Source: Cupriavidus pauculus (GTDB lineage Bacteria; Pseudomonadota; Gammaproteobacteria; Burkholderiales; Burkholderiaceae). From it: 64,000 bases of DNA. The DNA lies in NCBI RefSeq assembly GCF_008693385.1, contig NZ_CP044065.1:248001-312000 (forward strand), given 5' to 3'. The notes below the pieces were generated by a model. It was not told the DNA's origin, made no database searches, and worked only from the letters and a program-made list of their open reading frames with translations. Positions within the stretch are counted from its first letter, which is position 1; every line of letters begins with the position of its first letter. A program made the position numbers and the translations under genes. Shown here one piece after another: positions 18,585-28,390 of the stretch.

Positions 18585-19652
18585 ATGCTCACTTCCCTGT
18601 CCGACTATTCGCTTCCGCTGCCGCCGATCGACGCGCCCGACGCCGCGCTGCGTCCCGTGCTGCAGGCCGCCATCGACGACAAGACCAAGCCGCTCGGCGC
18701 GCTGGGACGGCTGGAGGCCCTGGCATTGCGCATCGGCATGGTGCTCGGCACCACGAAGCCCGAACTGAAGCGTCCCGCGGTCATCGTGTTCGCGGGCGAC
18801 CATGGCGTGGCCGATGCGGGCGTCAGCGCCTATCCGGCCGAGGTCACCGCGCAGATGGTGCTGAACTTCCTCGGCGGTGGCGCGGCGATCAATGTGTTTT
18901 CGCGACTGCACGGCATGACGCTCGAGGTCGTCGATGCGGGCGTGCGCGCGCCGCTGCCGGCGTCGCCGGGGCTCGTGAATTGCCGCATCGCCGATGGCAC
19001 GCGGAATTTTCTTGAAGGCCCGGCGATGACGCCGGAGCAGACCGTGGCCGCGCTCAATGCCGGTATCGCGCGCGTGCTGCGGCATGCGCAGCAGGGCACC
19101 AACGTGATCGGCTTCGGCGAGATGGGGATTGCCAATACGTCCGCCGCCGCCTGCGTGATGAGCCGGCTGACGGGGCTGCCCATCGAGTCGTGCACGGGAC
19201 GTGGCACGGGGCTCGACGATGCGGGGCTCGCGCACAAACGCGAGGTGCTGTCGCGCGCGCTGGCGCTGCATGCGGACGCCACGGCGCCGCTCGATGTGCT
19301 GGCCGCGTTCGGCGGTTTCGAGATCGCGATGATGACCGGTGCGTTCCTGGCCGCGGCCGCCAGCCGGATGGTGATCCTCGTCGATGGATTCATCGCGAGC
19401 GCCGCATTGCTCGTGGCCGCGCGCATCGCGCCGGCCGTGCTCGATTACTGCGTGTTCTCGCACTGTTCGCACGAGCAGGGACATCGCGCGCTGCTGGCCG
19501 AGTTCCAGGCCGAACCCGTGCTGGCGCTGGACCTGCGCCTTGGCGAAGGGACGGGGGCCGCGCTGGCGTGGCCGCTCGTCAATGCGGCCGCGGCGTTCCT
19601 GCGCGAGATGGCGACGTTCAGCGGCGCGGGCGTCAGCACCGCGAGCGCCTGA
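18585..19652 (+). CDS. cobT: nicotinate-nucleotide--dimethylbenzimidazole phosphoribosyltransferase
   Basis: 355 residues, usual length. Family motifs include KPLGALGRLEALA, FAGDHGVADAGVSAYP, GEMGIANTSAAA, CTGRGTGLDD and the C-terminal LRLGEGTGAALAWPL, whose glutamate is the catalytic base. It makes alpha-ribazole phosphate, the precursor of the lower ligand. It lies between cobO and cobS in the riboswitch operon. Confidence 0.97.
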   Translation: MLTSLSDYSLPLPPIDAPDAALRPVLQAAIDDKTKPLGALGRLEALALRIGMVLGTTKPELKRPAVIVFAGDHGVADAGVSAYPAEVTAQMVLNFLGGGAAINVFSRLHGMTLEVVDAGVRAPLPASPGLVNCRIADGTRNFLEGPAMTPEQTVAALNAGIARVLRHAQQGTNVIGFGEMGIANTSAAACVMSRLTGLPIESCTGRGTGLDDAGLAHKREVLSRALALHADATAPLDVLAAFGGFEIAMMTGAFLAAAASRMVILVDGFIASAALLVAARIAPAVLDYCVFSHCSHEQGHRALLAEFQAEPVLALDLRLGEGTGAALAWPLVNAAAAFLREMATFSGAGVSTASA

Positions 19653-19674
19653 ACGCCGACCACGGAGGACACCC

Positions 19675-20511
19675 ATGCGCGTGGCCGACGAACTCCGCTT
19701 CTTCCTGACGGCGCTCGGCTACTTCACGCGCGTGCCGCTGCCGGCCGCGCTGGCGCGCTGGGTGGGCTTCACGCCGGAGCACCTCAATGCGGCCGCGCGC
19801 TACTTTCCGCTCGTGGGCCTGCTGGTCGGCCTTGCCGGCGCGGTGGCGACGTGGGCCGCCGCGCATCTGTGGTCGCCTTCGGTGGCGGTGCTGGTCGGCA
19901 TGGCGGCGACGTTGCTGCTGACGGGCGCGTTTCACGAGGATGGGCTTGCCGATTGCGTCGATGCGTTCGGCGGCGGCTACACGCGCGAGGACGTGCTGCG
20001 CATCATGCACGATTCGCGCGTGGGCGCGTTCGGTGCGATCGCGGTGGTCATCGCGCTGCTGCTCAAGTGGCAGTTGCTGCTGCAGATCGGCACCACGGGC
20101 GGACTGGCCGTGCTCGTCGCGACGATCGTGGCGGCGCATGGCGCCAGCCGCGCGATGGCCATCACCTACCTGTCCACGCATGACTACGTGCGCGACGAGG
20201 GCAAGGCGCGTCCGGTCGCGCAGCGGCTGCGCGGCGCGGGACTGGTGTTCGCGCTGCTGTGCGGCGCGGCGCCGCTGGTGTGGATGTCGTTCGATTCCCT
20301 TCCCGTGGCGGCGGGCGGTAACGGCGTGGGCGTCGGTGCGGGACTGGCGTTCGCGCTGGTCGCCGTGCTTGCGCTGACGTTGCTGCGGCTGGCGCTGGGG
20401 GCGTACTTCGTGCGGCGCATCGGCGGCTATACGGGCGATTGCCTCGGCTTTGCGCAGCAGCTTGCGGAGCTCGCCGTGTACTTCGTGGCGGCTGCATGGA
20501 CCTGGTACTGA
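19675..20511 (+). CDS. cobS: adenosylcobinamide-GDP ribazoletransferase
   Basis: 278 residues and several membrane helices. The signature residues are present: GAFHEDGLADCVDAFGGG with the metal-binding acidic cluster, and RIMHDSRVGAFGAIAVV. It joins adenosylcobinamide-GDP and alpha-ribazole(-phosphate) at the inner membrane. A GGAGG site precedes the ATG at 19675. The gene's 3' end overlaps cobC by 16 bases. Confidence 0.96.
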   Translation: MRVADELRFFLTALGYFTRVPLPAALARWVGFTPEHLNAAARYFPLVGLLVGLAGAVATWAAAHLWSPSVAVLVGMAATLLLTGAFHEDGLADCVDAFGGGYTREDVLRIMHDSRVGAFGAIAVVIALLLKWQLLLQIGTTGGLAVLVATIVAAHGASRAMAITYLSTHDYVRDEGKARPVAQRLRGAGLVFALLCGAAPLVWMSFDSLPVAAGGNGVGVGAGLAFALVAVLALTLLRLALGAYFVRRIGGYTGDCLGFAQQLAELAVYFVAAAWTWY

Positions 20512-21140
20512 TCCGGCATGCGCGGCCGGCACTGCCGGCCGGCCAGTCATCGGTTTGCTATGGGCGGCTCGATCTGCCGCTGGCCGCGCCGTGTTCGCCC
20601 ACGGCGGCGCAGATGGCGGGGCCGTTGCTGGCCTATCCGCCCGCGCGCATCGTCACGAGCCCTGCCATGCGTGCCAGGGACACGGCCGCGCTGTTGGCGC
20701 AGATGCAGGCTCAGATGCAGGCTCAGATGCAGGCTCAGATGCAGGCGCGGTCGTTGACGGGGCCGGTGCCATGCCAGATCGAACCGCGCCTGCAGGAGCT
20801 CGACTTCGGCGCGTGGGAAGGACAGCCGTGGGACGCCATCGCGCGCGCGGACCTCGATGCATGGGCGGCCGATCTGATGGGCGCGCGGCCGCATGGCGGC
20901 GAAAGCGCGGCGCAGGTCATGGCGCGCGTGAGCGAATGGGCTGGCGATGCCGAGACCGCCGACGACGCTTGCTGGTGGGTCGTGGCCCACGCGGGGCCGA
21001 TTCGCATGCTAGCCGCGCACTGGCTGGGCGTGCCGCTGGCGCAAACGCTGCAATGGTCGCTTGGCTTCGGCGCATCCTGTTGCCTGCGGCTGCAGGCGCC
21101 GCAGGCGCAGCTGGTCTGGTGGAACCGTACCGTCGATTGA
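20496..21140 (+). CDS. cobC: alpha-ribazole phosphatase (histidine phosphatase family)
   Basis: 214 residues. The catalytic phosphohistidine motif LIRHARP is at residues 4-10 and the second histidine is in VVAHAGPIRML; CYGRLDLPLA and LQELDFGAWEG also fit. It removes the phosphate from alpha-ribazole phosphate or adenosylcobalamin phosphate. A 12-bp repeat inserts four QMQA units at about residues 69-84, at a position likely to be a surface helix. It ends the rightward operon and faces btuF. Confidence 0.93.
   Translation: MDLVLIRHARPALPAGQSSVCYGRLDLPLAAPCSPTAAQMAGPLLAYPPARIVTSPAMRARDTAALLAQMQAQMQAQMQAQMQARSLTGPVPCQIEPRLQELDFGAWEGQPWDAIARADLDAWAADLMGARPHGGESAAQVMARVSEWAGDAETADDACWWVVAHAGPIRMLAAHWLGVPLAQTLQWSLGFGASCCLRLQAPQAQLVWWNRTVD
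20700..20747 (+). repeat. 12-bp tandem repeat, 4 copies, in frame in cobC
   Basis: CAGATGCAGGCT occurs four times (last base differs in copy four), encoding QMQA repeats. A multiple-of-three unit means copy-number change would alter length, not frame. Confidence 0.95.
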
Positions 21141-21160
21141 TGCGACTGGATTGACGCGGT

Positions 21161-22078
21161 CTAGCGTGGCCGCCGCGAACGCGCGATATCGAGATTCTTG
21201 CAGATTTCCTCGGCGCCCCTGACCACGCGCGGGCCCGCGCGATTGACGAGGTCGCCGTCGATGATGAACAGGTTGTTGCGCGCGACGGCAGTGACCTGCT
21301 TCCATTTCTCCCACATCGTGAAGTCCGCGAGCGGCCGGTCGGGCCGCGTCGCGCCCATGCCCGCGGTGAGCATGGCTTCCGGGTTGCCCGCGACCACGGC
21401 TTCGGTCGAGACGGTGGGCACGAGCGGCGTCTCGTTCGCGAACAGATTGCGGCCGCCGCAGAGCGCGAGCATGTCGCTGATCAGGTGCTGGCCATTGAGC
21501 GTCATCAGCGGCTGCTGCCAGACCTGATAGAACACCGTGACGGGCGGGCGCGACGCGTAGGTCTTGCGCAGCGTATCGATCTGCTGACGGAAGTCCGTGG
21601 CCGCGCGGTTGGCCACCGTGCTCGTGCCCATCAGCGTGCCGAGCTTCTCCAGATTCTCGGGAATCGAATCGAGCCGGCGCGGTTCGCTGAAGAACAGCGG
21701 CATGCCCAGCGCGCGCAGCCGGTCGGTCTGCTTCTGCGCGTTGCCGTGCCGCCAGACGACGATCAGGTCCGGCTTGAGCGCGGCGATCCGTTCGAGGTCC
21801 AGCGCCTTGTTGTCGCCGACGCGCGGCAGGTCTTTCGCTTCGGGTGGGTAGTCGCTGTAGCTCACGGTGCCGACGATGCGGTCGCCGCCGCCTGCCGCGT
21901 ACAGCAGCTCGGTGACATGCGGGGCGAGCGAGACGATGCGGCGTGCGGGCTGGGCGAGCGTGACGGTCTGGCCGGCATCGTCGATGACGGAGACCGCGGC
22001 GTGCGCGGGCGCGGCTGTCATGCATGCGCACAGCAGCGCGGGGGCCCACAGGGCGAATGGGGTGCGGGCAGGGTTCAT
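21161..22078 (-). CDS. btuF: cobalamin-binding periplasmic protein
   Basis: 305 residues. A signal peptide ends near TAAPAHAAVSV. Class III binding-protein motifs are seen: QPARRIVSLAPHVTELLYAAG, GTVSYSDYPPEA, LDLERIAALKPDLIVVW and a C-terminal helix. It delivers corrinoid to BtuCD. ATG 22078 is preferred because the signal peptide begins there; ATG 22105 is in frame but lies in a short tandem repeat. It is transcribed opposite to btuBCD and downstream of cobD on the minus strand. Confidence 0.92.
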   Translation of the reverse strand: MNPARTPFALWAPALLCACMTAAPAHAAVSVIDDAGQTVTLAQPARRIVSLAPHVTELLYAAGGGDRIVGTVSYSDYPPEAKDLPRVGDNKALDLERIAALKPDLIVVWRHGNAQKQTDRLRALGMPLFFSEPRRLDSIPENLEKLGTLMGTSTVANRAATDFRQQIDTLRKTYASRPPVTVFYQVWQQPLMTLNGQHLISDMLALCGGRNLFANETPLVPTVSTEAVVAGNPEAMLTAGMGATRPDRPLADFTMWEKWKQVTAVARNNLFIIDGDLVNRAGPRVVRGAEEICKNLDIARSRRPR

Positions 22079-22100
22079 GGTGCGAAAGCGCAGAGTGGCG

Positions 22101-22144
22101 GTCATCGGGCGGTCATCGGGCGATCATCGGGCGATCATCGGGCG
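22101..22144. repeat. 11-bp tandem repeat, 4 copies, upstream of btuF
   Basis: GTCATCGGGCG twice then ATCATCGGGCG twice. It fills most of the gap between cobD and btuF, and supplies the in-frame ATG at 22105, so it may affect btuF translation. Confidence 0.9.
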
Positions 22145-22211
22145 GACGCGTGGCGACACGGCCGGCAGGGTGAGCGTGGGGCATGGGGCGGTTGCGCGAA
22201 GGGCCTGCGTG

Positions 22212-23225
22212 TCAGCTGCCCAGCGCATGGTCGAGGCGTTGCCACGCCTCCTCGCGGTCCGGGGGCAGGCCGAAGCGCAGGCTCGCGGGGCAATCGCCGG
22301 CCGCGTCGAACAGCCGCGTCCAGATGCCCGCTTGCGCGAGGGTGTCGTGCAGCGCGGGGGCGTCGGTATCGGGGACCCAGCAGAACAGCGGCTGCATGAT
22401 CGCGGAGAAGCCGTGGCAGCGCAGCAGCATCGCGAGCCGTTCGCCTTGTTGCGCGAGGCGCAGGCGCGTGCTGGCCTGCCACGCGCGGTTGGTCAGCGCG
22501 TGCCGGGCGATGACGCGGGCGGGGCCCGAGACCGTCCAGTGGCCGAGGGCCTCTCGCAAGGGGTCCAGCACCGCGGGTTCCGCGAGCACGAAGCCGCAGC
22601 GTACGCCGGCCAGTCCGTAGAACTTGCCGAGCGATCGCAGCACGACGAGGCCGGGCAGATGCGCGCTCGCGGCGAGCGATTGCGTGGGATTGCAGTCGAT
22701 GAACGCTTCGTCGAGCATCAGCGTGCCGCCGCGTGATGCCAGTTCGGCGTGCCACGCCGCGAGCGTGGCGGCGGATACGAGCCGGCCCGTGGGGTTGTTG
22801 GGGTTGACGACGACGAGGTGGTCGAGCGGGTGTGTCAGATCGGTCCGCGCGAAGTCGGCTTCGCTCAGCGGCACGACGGTGTGGCCCGCGCGCGCGAAGG
22901 CGGGTGCGTATTCGCTGTAGCCGAGCGCGGCGATGCCGACGCGGCCGGGTCTGAGCAGCGTGGGCAGGGTGCGGATGGCGGCCTGCGAGCCGGCCACGGG
23001 CAGCGCCCGGACGGTGCCGTACGCCAGCGCGGCGGCCTCGGCAAGGCCGTCGTCGTCCTGCGGCAGGCGCTGCCAGGCGTCGGCGGGCAGCGGGGGCACG
23101 GGATAGCCGTCGGGGTTGATGCCCGTGGAAAGGTCGAGCCAGTCGCCGGGGCTGCGGCCATACCGCCGCGCGGCCGCGAGCAGATCGCCGCCATGGCGGA
23201 TGGGGGTGTTGGGCGGGTGGCTCAT
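22212..23225 (-). CDS. cobD: threonine-phosphate decarboxylase (PLP aminotransferase fold)
   Basis: 337 residues. N-terminal LSTGINPDGYP, the VVVNPNNPTG motif, TLMLDEAFID and the PLP-binding lysine in RSLGKFYGLAGVRCGF identify a CobD/CobC-type enzyme. It makes (R)-1-amino-2-propanol phosphate, the arm that CbiB attaches to the corrin ring. The name follows Salmonella (Pseudomonas calls it cobC). It reads leftward after cbiB, with a repeat-filled gap of 388 bases between them. Confidence 0.93.
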   Translation of the reverse strand: MSHPPNTPIRHGGDLLAAARRYGRSPGDWLDLSTGINPDGYPVPPLPADAWQRLPQDDDGLAEAAALAYGTVRALPVAGSQAAIRTLPTLLRPGRVGIAALGYSEYAPAFARAGHTVVPLSEADFARTDLTHPLDHLVVVNPNNPTGRLVSAATLAAWHAELASRGGTLMLDEAFIDCNPTQSLAASAHLPGLVVLRSLGKFYGLAGVRCGFVLAEPAVLDPLREALGHWTVSGPARVIARHALTNRAWQASTRLRLAQQGERLAMLLRCHGFSAIMQPLFCWVPDTDAPALHDTLAQAGIWTRLFDAAGDCPASLRFGLPPDREEAWQRLDHALGS

Positions 23226-23613
23226 GCGGGTGGCGTGTGGGCTGCGCGCGCGGCGGCGCGGATATAGGCTTGCCGCGCGGACGGCAGGGCGACGGTCCGG
23301 TCGCCGCGTCCGCGCGAGAGCGGGAGGGCGGCGTGCTGCCCTGCTCGGCGGCCGATGTGTCGACGTGCAAGGGGGAAGGCGGTCATGCGGGGCCTCCGGG
23401 CAGGGCGAGGGGCAGGACGGTCATGCGGCGCCTCCGTGCGGGGCGAGTGGGAGGTGCGTTCAAGCGGGCGCTCCCAGCAGGGCGACGGTCCGGTCGCCGC
23501 GTCCGCGCGAGAGCGGGAGGGCGGCGTGCTGCCCTGCTCGGCGGCCGATGTGTCGACGTGCAAGGGGCAAGGCGGTCATGCGGCGCCTCCGGGCAGGGCG
23601 ACGGGCGGTGCGT
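23226..23613. repeat. direct repeats of about 137 bp between cobD and cbiB
   Basis: Copy A (23284-23420) and copy B (23477-23613) are spaced 193 bases and differ at only about three positions (for example 23375/23568, 23391/23584, 23409/23602). Short extra copies of the segment that also forms the 3' end of cbiB (encoding VALLGAPA plus stop) lie at about 23453-23488 and at the real cbiB end. No convincing gene was found; a 39-codon frame in copy B ends with the same ALLGAPA tail and is probably a by-product of the duplication. The gap otherwise holds only GC-rich sequence. Confidence 0.9.
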
Positions 23614-24579
23614 TCAAGCGGGGGCTCCCAGCAGGGCGACGGGCACGGTGGCCGCGGCCAGTGCCAGCCATAGCCACAGCGTGCGCCGCACGAGCTGCAG
23701 GCACGCGCGCACGTGCCGCGCGTCAGGCGCGTCGCCATGGCCCAGTGGCGGGCGGACTTCCCATTCGCCGTGGTACCGCGCGCCGCCCCCCAGCGCCACA
23801 CCCACCGCGCCCGCGCCGGCGGCCATGACCGGCCCCGCGTTCGGGCTCGGCCATGCGCGCGCCTGCGTGCGCCAGCATCGTAGCGCGGGCAGCGTCTTGC
23901 CCAGCAGCGCATAAGACAGCGCCGTCAGCCGCGCGGGCAGCAGGTTGAGCGCATCGTCGATGCGCGCCGCGGCCCAGCCGAAATGCAACAGCCGGGGCGT
24001 GCGGTAACCCCACATTGCATCGAGCGTATTCGCAAGCCGGAACGCGATGACCGCCGGCGCCCCGCCGACAAGGAACCAGAACAGCGCGCCGAACACCGCG
24101 TCGTTGCCGTTCTCCAGCGCGGACTCGCAGGCCGCGCGCGCCAGCGCTTCGGCATCCGCGTCGGCCGTATCGCGCGACACGATTCGCGCGGTCAGCATGC
24201 GGGCCGCGGGCAGGTCGTTCCGCGCCAGCGCATCGGCGATCGGCGCGATATGTTCGGTGAGGCTGCGCGCGCCCAGCGCGAAGTACAACGCCACGGCATG
24301 CAGTGCCCACGCAAGCCATGGCGCGGACACGGCGACCTCGCGCAGCAAGCCCCATGCAAGCGCCACCGGAACGAGCACGAGCGCGGCCCACGCGCAGACA
24401 CCGATCGCGCGCTGGATCCATTTGGTACGGGACGGGCGATTGAAACGGCGCTCGCAGGCGGACGCCATGTTGCCGAAGCCGACCAGCGGATGCCAGCGGC
24501 GTAGCTCGCCAAAAAAGCGGTCCAGCAGCACGCCGGCCAGCGCGGCGGCCACCGTGGCCGCCCAGGACAGCATGACCAT
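23614..24579 (-). CDS. cbiB: adenosylcobinamide-phosphate synthase
   Basis: 321 residues and about five membrane helices. Family segments are [42 protein letters not shown], the [14 protein letters not shown] motif and [10 protein letters not shown]. It attaches aminopropanol (phosphate) to adenosylcobyric acid at the inner membrane. It starts 6 bases after cobU ends, so the two share a transcript. Its last codons recur downstream in the duplicated region, suggesting the 3' end has been a recombination site. The gene is called cobD in Pseudomonas nomenclature. Confidence 0.94.
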   Translation of the reverse strand: MVMLSWAATVAAALAGVLLDRFFGELRRWHPLVGFGNMASACERRFNRPSRTKWIQRAIGVCAWAALVLVPVALAWGLLREVAVSAPWLAWALHAVALYFALGARSLTEHIAPIADALARNDLPAARMLTARIVSRDTADADAEALARAACESALENGNDAVFGALFWFLVGGAPAVIAFRLANTLDAMWGYRTPRLLHFGWAAARIDDALNLLPARLTALSYALLGKTLPALRCWRTQARAWPSPNAGPVMAAGAGAVGVALGGGARYHGEWEVRPPLGHGDAPDARHVRACLQLVRRTLWLWLALAAATVPVALLGAPA

Positions 24580-24585
24580 ACGACG

Positions 24586-25278
24586 TCAGCCTTTCACGTT
24601 CACCGGGAGGCCCGCGACGATCAGGCGCACGTGGTCGGCCGCCGCGGCGAGCTTCTGGTTCAGGCGGCCGAGCTCATCGACGTAGAAACGCGTGATCGCA
24701 CCGGTCGGCACGACGCCGAAGCCGATCTCGTTGGTGACGAGGATCACGTGCCCGGGCGTGGTGGGCAGCGCCGCGAGCAGCGCGTCGATTTCCTCGGTGA
24801 ACGCGGGCGGCGGCGTAATCACGCCGTGCTCGGGGTACGAGCGGTTCTCGTCGAAGATCAGGTTGTTGAGCCACAGCGTGACGCAGTCCACGAGGATGCA
24901 GCCGCCGTGGCGCGCATTGGCATAGATGGCGTCGGCGAGGCGCACCGGCTCCTCGACGAGCGCCCAGTCGGCGGGACGCCGCGCGCGATGGAGCGCGATG
25001 CGCAGTTCCATTTCCTCGTCGGGCGGATCGGCATCGTGCCGCGCGGTGGCGATATACGTCACGGGCCCGCCGGTGACCGTCGCATGATCGGTCGCGAGCT
25101 GCTCCGCGAAGTGGCTCTTGCCCGAGCGCGCGCCGCCGATCACGAGCGTGAGCTCGCGCGGCGCGCTGCCGCTTGCGGCCTCCAGCGGCGCGGTGGCGAC
25201 GACGGGCTCGCTCGCCGCGGCGGTGGCGGGGGCGTCGGGCGTGACGGTGGAGGAGATGCCGAGGGCCTTGGTGTCCAT
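24586..25278 (-). CDS. cobU: adenosylcobinamide kinase/guanylyltransferase
   Basis: 230 residues. The P-loop GGARSGKS is at residues 48-55. [41 protein letters not shown] and [11 protein letters not shown] (guanylyl transfer region) are typical. It phosphorylates adenosylcobinamide and adds GMP. A non-conserved N-terminal extension of about 40 residues rich in Ala, Thr and Pro precedes the domain; no other in-frame ATG is available before the P-loop. It is divergent from cobQ, sharing a 99-base promoter region. Confidence 0.95.
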   Translation of the reverse strand: MDTKALGISSTVTPDAPATAAASEPVVATAPLEAASGSAPRELTLVIGGARSGKSHFAEQLATDHATVTGGPVTYIATARHDADPPDEEMELRIALHRARRPADWALVEEPVRLADAIYANARHGGCILVDCVTLWLNNLIFDENRSYPEHGVITPPPAFTEEIDALLAALPTTPGHVILVTNEIGFGVVPTGAITRFYVDELGRLNQKLAAAADHVRLIVAGLPVNVKG

Positions 25279-25377
25279 CCGGCGTATTGTAGCGGTCGCA
25301 TCGCGCACTCGCATGCATGGATATTGCAGACGCACGGCGATGGGGCTCCCGGCCTTCCGCCCTGCGATAATCGGCCC

Positions 25378-26919
25378 ATGACCGCCCACAGCCCCATTCC
25401 CGTCCTCCCCTATCCCGCAGGTGACTTGCATGGCACCCTGATGATCCAGGGCACGACCTCCGACGCCGGTAAAAGCACGGTCGTCGCAGGGCTCTGCCGC
25501 GTGCTCGCGCGCGCCGGCGTCGCGGTCGCGCCGTTCAAGCCGCAGAACATGGCGCTCAACAGCGCCGTGACCGTCGATGGCGGCGAGATCGGGCGGGCGC
25601 AGGCATTGCAGGCGCAGGCCGCGCGCATCGCCCCGCATACGGACATGAACCCCGTGCTGCTGAAGCCGAGCAGCGATATCGGCGCGCAGGTCATCATCCA
25701 TGGCCGCGCGCGCATGGACCTCGATGCGCGCGCCTATCACGCCTACAAGCCCACGGCCATGGCGGCCGTGCTGGAGAGCCATGCGCGCCTGCGCGCAGCC
25801 TATGGCGTGGTGATGGTCGAAGGCGCGGGCAGTCCCGCGGAGATCAACCTGCGCGCGCGCGACATCGCCAACATGGGGTTTGCCGAGCGCGTCGATTGCC
25901 CCGTGGTCCTCGTGGCCGATATCGATCGCGGCGGCGTGTTCGCGCATCTGCTGGGCACGCTGGACTGCCTGTCCGAGAGCGAACGCGCGCGCGTCACCGG
26001 GTTCATCATCAACCGGTTCCGCGGCGATATCGCGCTGCTGCAGCCGGGCCTGGACTGGCTGACCGAACGCACCGGCAAGCCCGTGTTCGGCGTGCTGCCG
26101 TACCTGCACGGCCTGCACCTCGACGCCGAGGACGCGGTGGTGGCCACGCAGGGCGCCAAGCACGGCGCGCCCGAGACGCTGCTGCGCGTGATCGTGCCCG
26201 TGCTGCCGCGCATCTCCAACCATACGGACTTCGACGCGTTGCGTGCGCATCCAGGCGTGGATCTGCGATTTATCGGCCCGGGCATGCCCATTCCGCCCGC
26301 GGACCTCGTGATCCTGCCCGGCAGCAAGAGCGTGCGCGCGGACCTCGCGTTCCTGCGCGCGAACGGCTGGACGCAGGCGCTCGCGCGCCATCTGCGCTAC
26401 GGCGGCAAGCTCATCGGCATCTGCGGCGGCATGCAGATGCTGGGCCGGCGCGTGCACGACCCCGATGGGCGCGAAGGGCCGGCCGGCACGAGCGATGGCC
26501 TCGGGCTGCTCGATTTCGACACCACGCTCGCGCCCGAGAAGCAACTGCGGCAAGTGAGCGGCCACCTTTCTCTGGAGAACGGCAGCGCGCCGGTCAGGGG
26601 CTATGAGATCCACCTTGGGGTGACCGAGGGACCGGCGCTCGCGCGCCCCGCGCTGTGGCTGGCCGATGCGGGCCGCCGGCCCGATGGCGCGGTGTCCGAC
26701 GACGATCAGGTGTTGGCCACGTATGTGCATGGGCTGTTCGACGACCCCGCCGCGTGCGGCGCGCTGCTGCGCTGGGCCGGACTGGGCGGCGCGCAGGGCG
26801 TGGACCTCGACGCGCTGCGCGAGGCGTCGATCGACCGGCTCGCGGACAGCATGGCCACGCATCTGGACCTGCGCGCGATGCTCGCGCCCCTGGCCAATGT
26901 GTCGGCCAGCCCACGATAA
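25378..26919 (+). CDS. cobQ: cobyric acid synthase
   Basis: 513 residues. The N-terminal P-loop-like domain ([38 protein letters not shown]) is followed by a glutamine amidotransferase domain with the catalytic Cys in [14 protein letters not shown] and the later histidine in YEIHLG. It amidates adenosylcobyrinic acid diamide four times. The ATG at 25378 matches family starts. It follows cobU divergently and precedes a ParA-like gene. Confidence 0.96.
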   Translation: MTAHSPIPVLPYPAGDLHGTLMIQGTTSDAGKSTVVAGLCRVLARAGVAVAPFKPQNMALNSAVTVDGGEIGRAQALQAQAARIAPHTDMNPVLLKPSSDIGAQVIIHGRARMDLDARAYHAYKPTAMAAVLESHARLRAAYGVVMVEGAGSPAEINLRARDIANMGFAERVDCPVVLVADIDRGGVFAHLLGTLDCLSESERARVTGFIINRFRGDIALLQPGLDWLTERTGKPVFGVLPYLHGLHLDAEDAVVATQGAKHGAPETLLRVIVPVLPRISNHTDFDALRAHPGVDLRFIGPGMPIPPADLVILPGSKSVRADLAFLRANGWTQALARHLRYGGKLIGICGGMQMLGRRVHDPDGREGPAGTSDGLGLLDFDTTLAPEKQLRQVSGHLSLENGSAPVRGYEIHLGVTEGPALARPALWLADAGRRPDGAVSDDDQVLATYVHGLFDDPAACGALLRWAGLGGAQGVDLDALREASIDRLADSMATHLDLRAMLAPLANVSASPR

Positions 26920-27021
26920 GGGTACGGAAGGGGCACGAAAGCCGCGGCGATCCCGCTACACTAGCGCGTGGCCCGCACAGGCCGCATGCATGGCAGCACT
27001 CTCGGACGATGGAGGACATTC

Positions 27022-27690
27022 ATGCCGGTAGTCGTGATCGCCAATCCCAAGGGCGGTGTGGGCAAGACCACGCTGGCGACGAATCTCGCCGGTTACTTCG
27101 CGAGCCAGGGGCATGCGGTGATGCTCGGCGATACCGACCGCCAGCAATCGTCGCGCGCATGGCTCGGGTTTCGGCCAGCCTCGGCCCCGCCCATCCGCAG
27201 CTGGGACATCGACGCCGACCATATCGCGCGTCCGCCGAAGGGCACCACCCATGTGGTGCTCGACACCCCGGCCGGCCTCCATGGCTGGCGCTTCAACGAC
27301 ATCATGAAACTCGCGCACCGCGTCGTGGTGCCGCTGCAGCCGTCGATGTTCGATATCCTCGCCACGCAGGACTTCCTCGCCAGACTGGCCGACGACCGGC
27401 GTGTGCGGCATGGCGAGGCGAGCGTCGGCGTCATCGGCATGCGCGTGGATATCCGCACGCGCGCGGCGGAGCAACTGCAGCGGTTCGTCGAAGGGGTGGG
27501 CCTGCCGGTGCTCGGGTATCTGCGCGATACGCAGAACTACGTCCAGCTGGCCGCGCACGGGCTCACGCTCTGGGACGTCGCCCCCTCGCGCGTGGCGCGC
27601 GACCGCGAGCAGTGGCAGCCCGTCGTGCAGTGGCTGGCGACCGGAAAGGTCCCCGCGCCGGCGGACGCCGTGCCCGCGCCCGCGGCTTAA
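27022..27690 (+). CDS. ParA-family ATPase
   Basis: 222 residues. The deviant Walker A KGGVGKTT is at residues 10-17, the Walker A' aspartate lies in LGDTDRQQSSRAW and Walker B in VVLDTPAG. Proteins of this kind position DNA, plasmids or protein complexes by ATP-driven dimerisation on membrane or nucleoid. No ParB is adjacent. GGAGG precedes the ATG. It lies 102 bases after cobQ and may be in the same unit. Cargo is unknown. Its stop overlaps the convergent acetyltransferase stop (TTAA). Confidence 0.85.
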   Translation: MPVVVIANPKGGVGKTTLATNLAGYFASQGHAVMLGDTDRQQSSRAWLGFRPASAPPIRSWDIDADHIARPPKGTTHVVLDTPAGLHGWRFNDIMKLAHRVVVPLQPSMFDILATQDFLARLADDRRVRHGEASVGVIGMRVDIRTRAAEQLQRFVEGVGLPVLGYLRDTQNYVQLAAHGLTLWDVAPSRVARDREQWQPVVQWLATGKVPAPADAVPAPAA

Positions 27691-28256
27691 CCGCGCTTCC
27701 CCGCCGTCAGCCGCGCCAGCAGCGCCTCGGGTTCCTGCCATGTCACGCGCCGCACCGGCATCATGTGGTCGGTGCCGGGGAACGGGTCCTCGAACACGGG
27801 CGCTTCCTCGCCGCCCAGCGCGCGATAGAACTTCCGGGCCTGCGTATTGCCGTCGAGCACGTACAGGAACAGCGGCTTGCCCGGCCATTGCTCGACGACG
27901 CGGCGCACGCAATGGGCCATCAGCAGCTTGCCGTAGCCGCCGCCATGATAAGCGGGCATGACGTGGAGGTTGTCGAGGTAGATACCGTAGCCGGGCTCGG
28001 CCAGCGGCATCAGGCAGCAGAACCCCGCTGGCTCGCCATCGACGCGCAGGATCGTGACTTCGATCGGCGCCTCCGCGCCTTCGAGCATGCGCGCGCGCCA
28101 GGTGGCCAGCCGCTCGGCGGGCGCGTGGGATTCCAGATAGGTGGCCGGGATCAGGCCTGCATAGGCGTGGCGCCAGCTGTCGCTGTGGAGGCGGGCCAGC
28201 AGGTCGGCATCCGCGGGCAGGGCGGGGTCGAGGGTGATTCGGTGTGACGTGGACAT
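27687..28256 (-). CDS. GNAT-family N-acetyltransferase
   Basis: 189 residues. The acetyl-CoA binding motif is visible in YLDNLHVMPAYHGGGYGKLL (the Q/RxxGxG/A variant reads HGGGYG), with FLYVLDGNTQARKFYRALG following as motif B. The N-terminal ADLLARLHSDSWRHAYAG is common in this subgroup. The substrate is not known. It is convergent with the ParA gene; the two stop codons overlap. Confidence 0.88.
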   Translation of the reverse strand: MSTSHRITLDPALPADADLLARLHSDSWRHAYAGLIPATYLESHAPAERLATWRARMLEGAEAPIEVTILRVDGEPAGFCCLMPLAEPGYGIYLDNLHVMPAYHGGGYGKLLMAHCVRRVVEQWPGKPLFLYVLDGNTQARKFYRALGGEEAPVFEDPFPGTDHMMPVRRVTWQEPEALLARLTAGKRG

Positions 28257-28390
28257 GGTATGCGTAAGTCAATCGGCGCCGCGCGCATCATACGGTACTG
28301 CTAGAATCGCGAATCCTTCGCATTTGCATTCTGAATGGCCGCTACCCGGCATCCTACGCTTACCACGTTCCGCCCATCGCCTTCGCCCCC

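Noticed and set aside
23226..23613. CRISPR array
   Set aside because: Only two long direct copies, no regular short repeats or variable spacers, no cas genes. It is a tandem duplication.
25279..26862. N-terminal extension of the cobU frame opposite cobQ
   Set aside because: The extension is antisense to cobQ; CobU begins at the ATG at 25278.
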